Shown here piece after piece: positions 62,797 through 64,000 of a stretch of DNA of 64,000 bases (its first letter is position 1; each line of letters opens with the position of its first letter). The translations under genes were made by a program, and so were the position numbers. The notes beneath the pieces were generated by a model that was given only the letters and a program-made list of their open reading frames with translations, had not been told where the DNA came from and did no database searches. The stretch lies in assembly GCA_037975125.1 (NCBI GenBank), contig CM075857.1:23548310-23612309 (forward strand), in the 5' to 3' direction. The DNA comes from Latrodectus hesperus. Lineage: Eukaryota > Arthropoda > Arachnida > Araneae > Theridiidae.

Positions 62797-64000
62797 CCGT
62801 ATTTATGCGAATGTAATGCGCCATCGAATCTAACGCGCATCCCCATTTTAAAACTTTAAATAATAAAAAAATTGTTTGTCTACGAATGTAATGCGCATCA
62901 ATGGTATGAAGAATTTATAAAATCTTATTTTATACAACAATGGATTTGTATATAAACTATCAATCAATGGTATGATAATTTTATTTAAATTTAGATACTA
63001 TATTTTCTATAACAAATAATTTATACATAAAGTAGCAGAACATAGAACTAACCTATTATTGGGCTATTTTTATGTAAAACAATCATTGTTAATTACCACT
63101 ACAGTATATATGGTACATATCATAAAATATGAACATGAAATAAATCGTAACATTTCTATCTAGCTAAGTGTTTATACAATTAGTGATGAATAGTAAACGT
63201 CTTTATTCACTAATGTTTTCATCAGTGGATTCCTCGCAGCTCTCTTCGTCAGAAGCAGATTCATTTCTTCTTTCCTCATCATCGTCATCCTCGGCGTTCC
63301 AGAGCTCATCATCTTCACTGCCATTCAATGAATTTGAAAAACAACATTTATTAAAAGATTTCACAATCATTGGTGCTTCGATGCTTTTCCAGGCAGCAGA
63401 AACTCAGAGTGCAACAATGTGCGGTGCAGCACGCTTGATTTTTCCTGTCAAGGTCAATTCACGGTTTGGCTCACAAAACCATTTTTCGTACTTCGCCTGA
63501 GCATACCCCTTAAAAAGTTTATTTATACTAAAGTCCAGGGATTGTAATAAAGACGTCATCCCTCCAAGAATGCAAACAGGATCACTGCCTAGGCTTTGCA
63601 TCTTCTTTTCTACGTCGTCGGTGAGATGACCACGAAATACGTCCAAGGCATTGATGGTGGATAGGAGAGCGCACCGGGACGGCATTCCCATACATTTCGG
63701 AGCCAACCAAGCATTAATGATTCCGTCATCCACCCCTTCTCTTGGTTTCGAATCAAGACATCATCTGAGAACAGCTTTTCATTCTTAGGGGTTTTAGGGG
63801 ATGTTTTCTGTTTGAAGATTAAGAAAGGTGGAAGTTTGCACCTGTCTGCTGTCATTGCAAGCATCACTGTTACACGTTGTTTTTCACATCCCGAAATTTT
63901 GATGATAACTTCCTTAGTCTCCTTCTCCGTAATGGTTTGCGAGGCATATTAAACCAAATTGGCGTCTCGTCAGCGTTGCCAATTTGCCCCATTGAAAAAT
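62797..64000 (-). mobile_element. Pogo/Tigger-type DNA transposon, cut by window edge
   Basis: The presumed terminal repeat begins CCGTATTTATGCGAATGTAA at 62797, next to a TA (62795-62796), the pogo target. A related inner block, TACGAATGTAATGCGCATCA, lies at 62881-62900. The transposase pseudogene follows on the minus strand. The other end is beyond the window. Confidence 0.78.
63203..63995 (-). pseudogene. Pogo-type (DDE_1) transposase, nearly intact C-terminal two thirds
   Basis: From the window edge inward: IGNADETPIWFNMPRK (about 63980-63935), with the first catalytic Asp; a frameshift near 63935; VMLAMTADRCKLPPFLIFK (about 63870-63815); QEKGWMTESLMLGWLRNVW (about 63755-63700); INALDVFRGHLTDDV (about 63650-63605), with the second Asp; GGMTSLLQSLDFSINKLFKG (about 63565-63510), with the third; KIKRAAPHIVAL, then one TGA stop at about 63402-63404; then SAAWKSIEAPMIVKSFNKCC and an acidic, Ser-rich tail to a stop at 63203-63205. 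All three Asp of the catalytic triad are present. Breaks seen: a frameshift near 63935, another between the 63610-63867 and 63404-63733 frames, and the TGA. The N-terminal DNA-binding part lies outside the window. The plus-strand frame at 63168-63500 is a shadow. Confidence 0.9.

Noticed and set aside
63168..63500. Ser-rich open frame on the plus strand
   Set aside because: It is the antisense shadow of the acidic C-terminal tail of the pogo-type transposase on the minus strand.

Overview
The window is a gene-poor, very AT-rich piece of a eukaryotic nuclear genome, packed with decayed mobile elements and long (AT)n arrays. No cellular protein-coding gene, rRNA or free-standing tRNA gene could be supported. 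The mix of elements (tRNA-derived SINEs ending in ACAAC repeats, several LINE clades, Tc1, mariner and pogo DNA transposons, a BEL/Pao remnant) points to an arthropod. A spider is the best guess: this is inferred from the style of the LINE C-termini and the SINE family, and was not checked by a search.

Layout. 1-13.8 kb: AT-rich sequence with two minus-strand SINE copies, one MITE-like copy, a perfect 27-bp hairpin and seven (AT)n or (AT)n/(GT)n arrays. 13.85-15.04 kb: decayed minus-strand LINE ORF1 with zinc knuckles, plus its probable 5' leader. 15.55-16.29 kb: a 5'-truncated LINE (C-terminal reverse-transcriptase region) with a 13-bp target duplication. 20.25-21.92 kb: a Tc1-like transposon with recognisable terminal repeats, split by a SINE that has its own 13-bp target duplication. 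22.77-23.32 kb: the longest AT array, ending in a 96-bp palindrome. 28.37-29.34 kb and 35.91-37.27 kb: two internally rearranged LINE derivatives, each with target duplications and tandem-duplicated 3' ends. 31.66-32.55 kb and 46.11-47.00 kb: two 892-bp mariners that share the same internal deletion. 34.59-35.14 kb and 45.58-46.09 kb: an inverted pair of an unnamed repeat of about 530 bp; the second mariner sits inside the AT array of the second copy. 41.17-42.96 kb: LINE pol (RT, RNase H, terminal zinc motif). 43.85-44.11 kb: a MITE with 36-bp terminal repeats. 44.8-55.7 kb: three more copies of the main SINE and one SINE of a second type. 55.8-56.5 kb: BEL/Pao integrase remnant. 61.9-62.46 kb: LINE RNase H/C-terminal fragment ending in a perfect 25-bp-arm hairpin. 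62.8-64.0 kb: a pogo/Tigger-type transposase, cut by the window edge.

How the parts relate. None of the elements looks autonomous. The SINEs would need LINE machinery; the deleted mariners would have needed a transposase supplied in trans; the two rearranged LINEs keep only their ends. Nesting gives relative dates: the Tc1 element is older than the SINE inside it, and the ~530-bp repeat with its AT tail is older than the mariner inside it. No new functional system was found. The most unusual observations are the shared-deletion mariner pair, the inverted ~530-bp repeat pair, the 383-bp LINE 3'-end triplication and the hairpin at a LINE truncation point.
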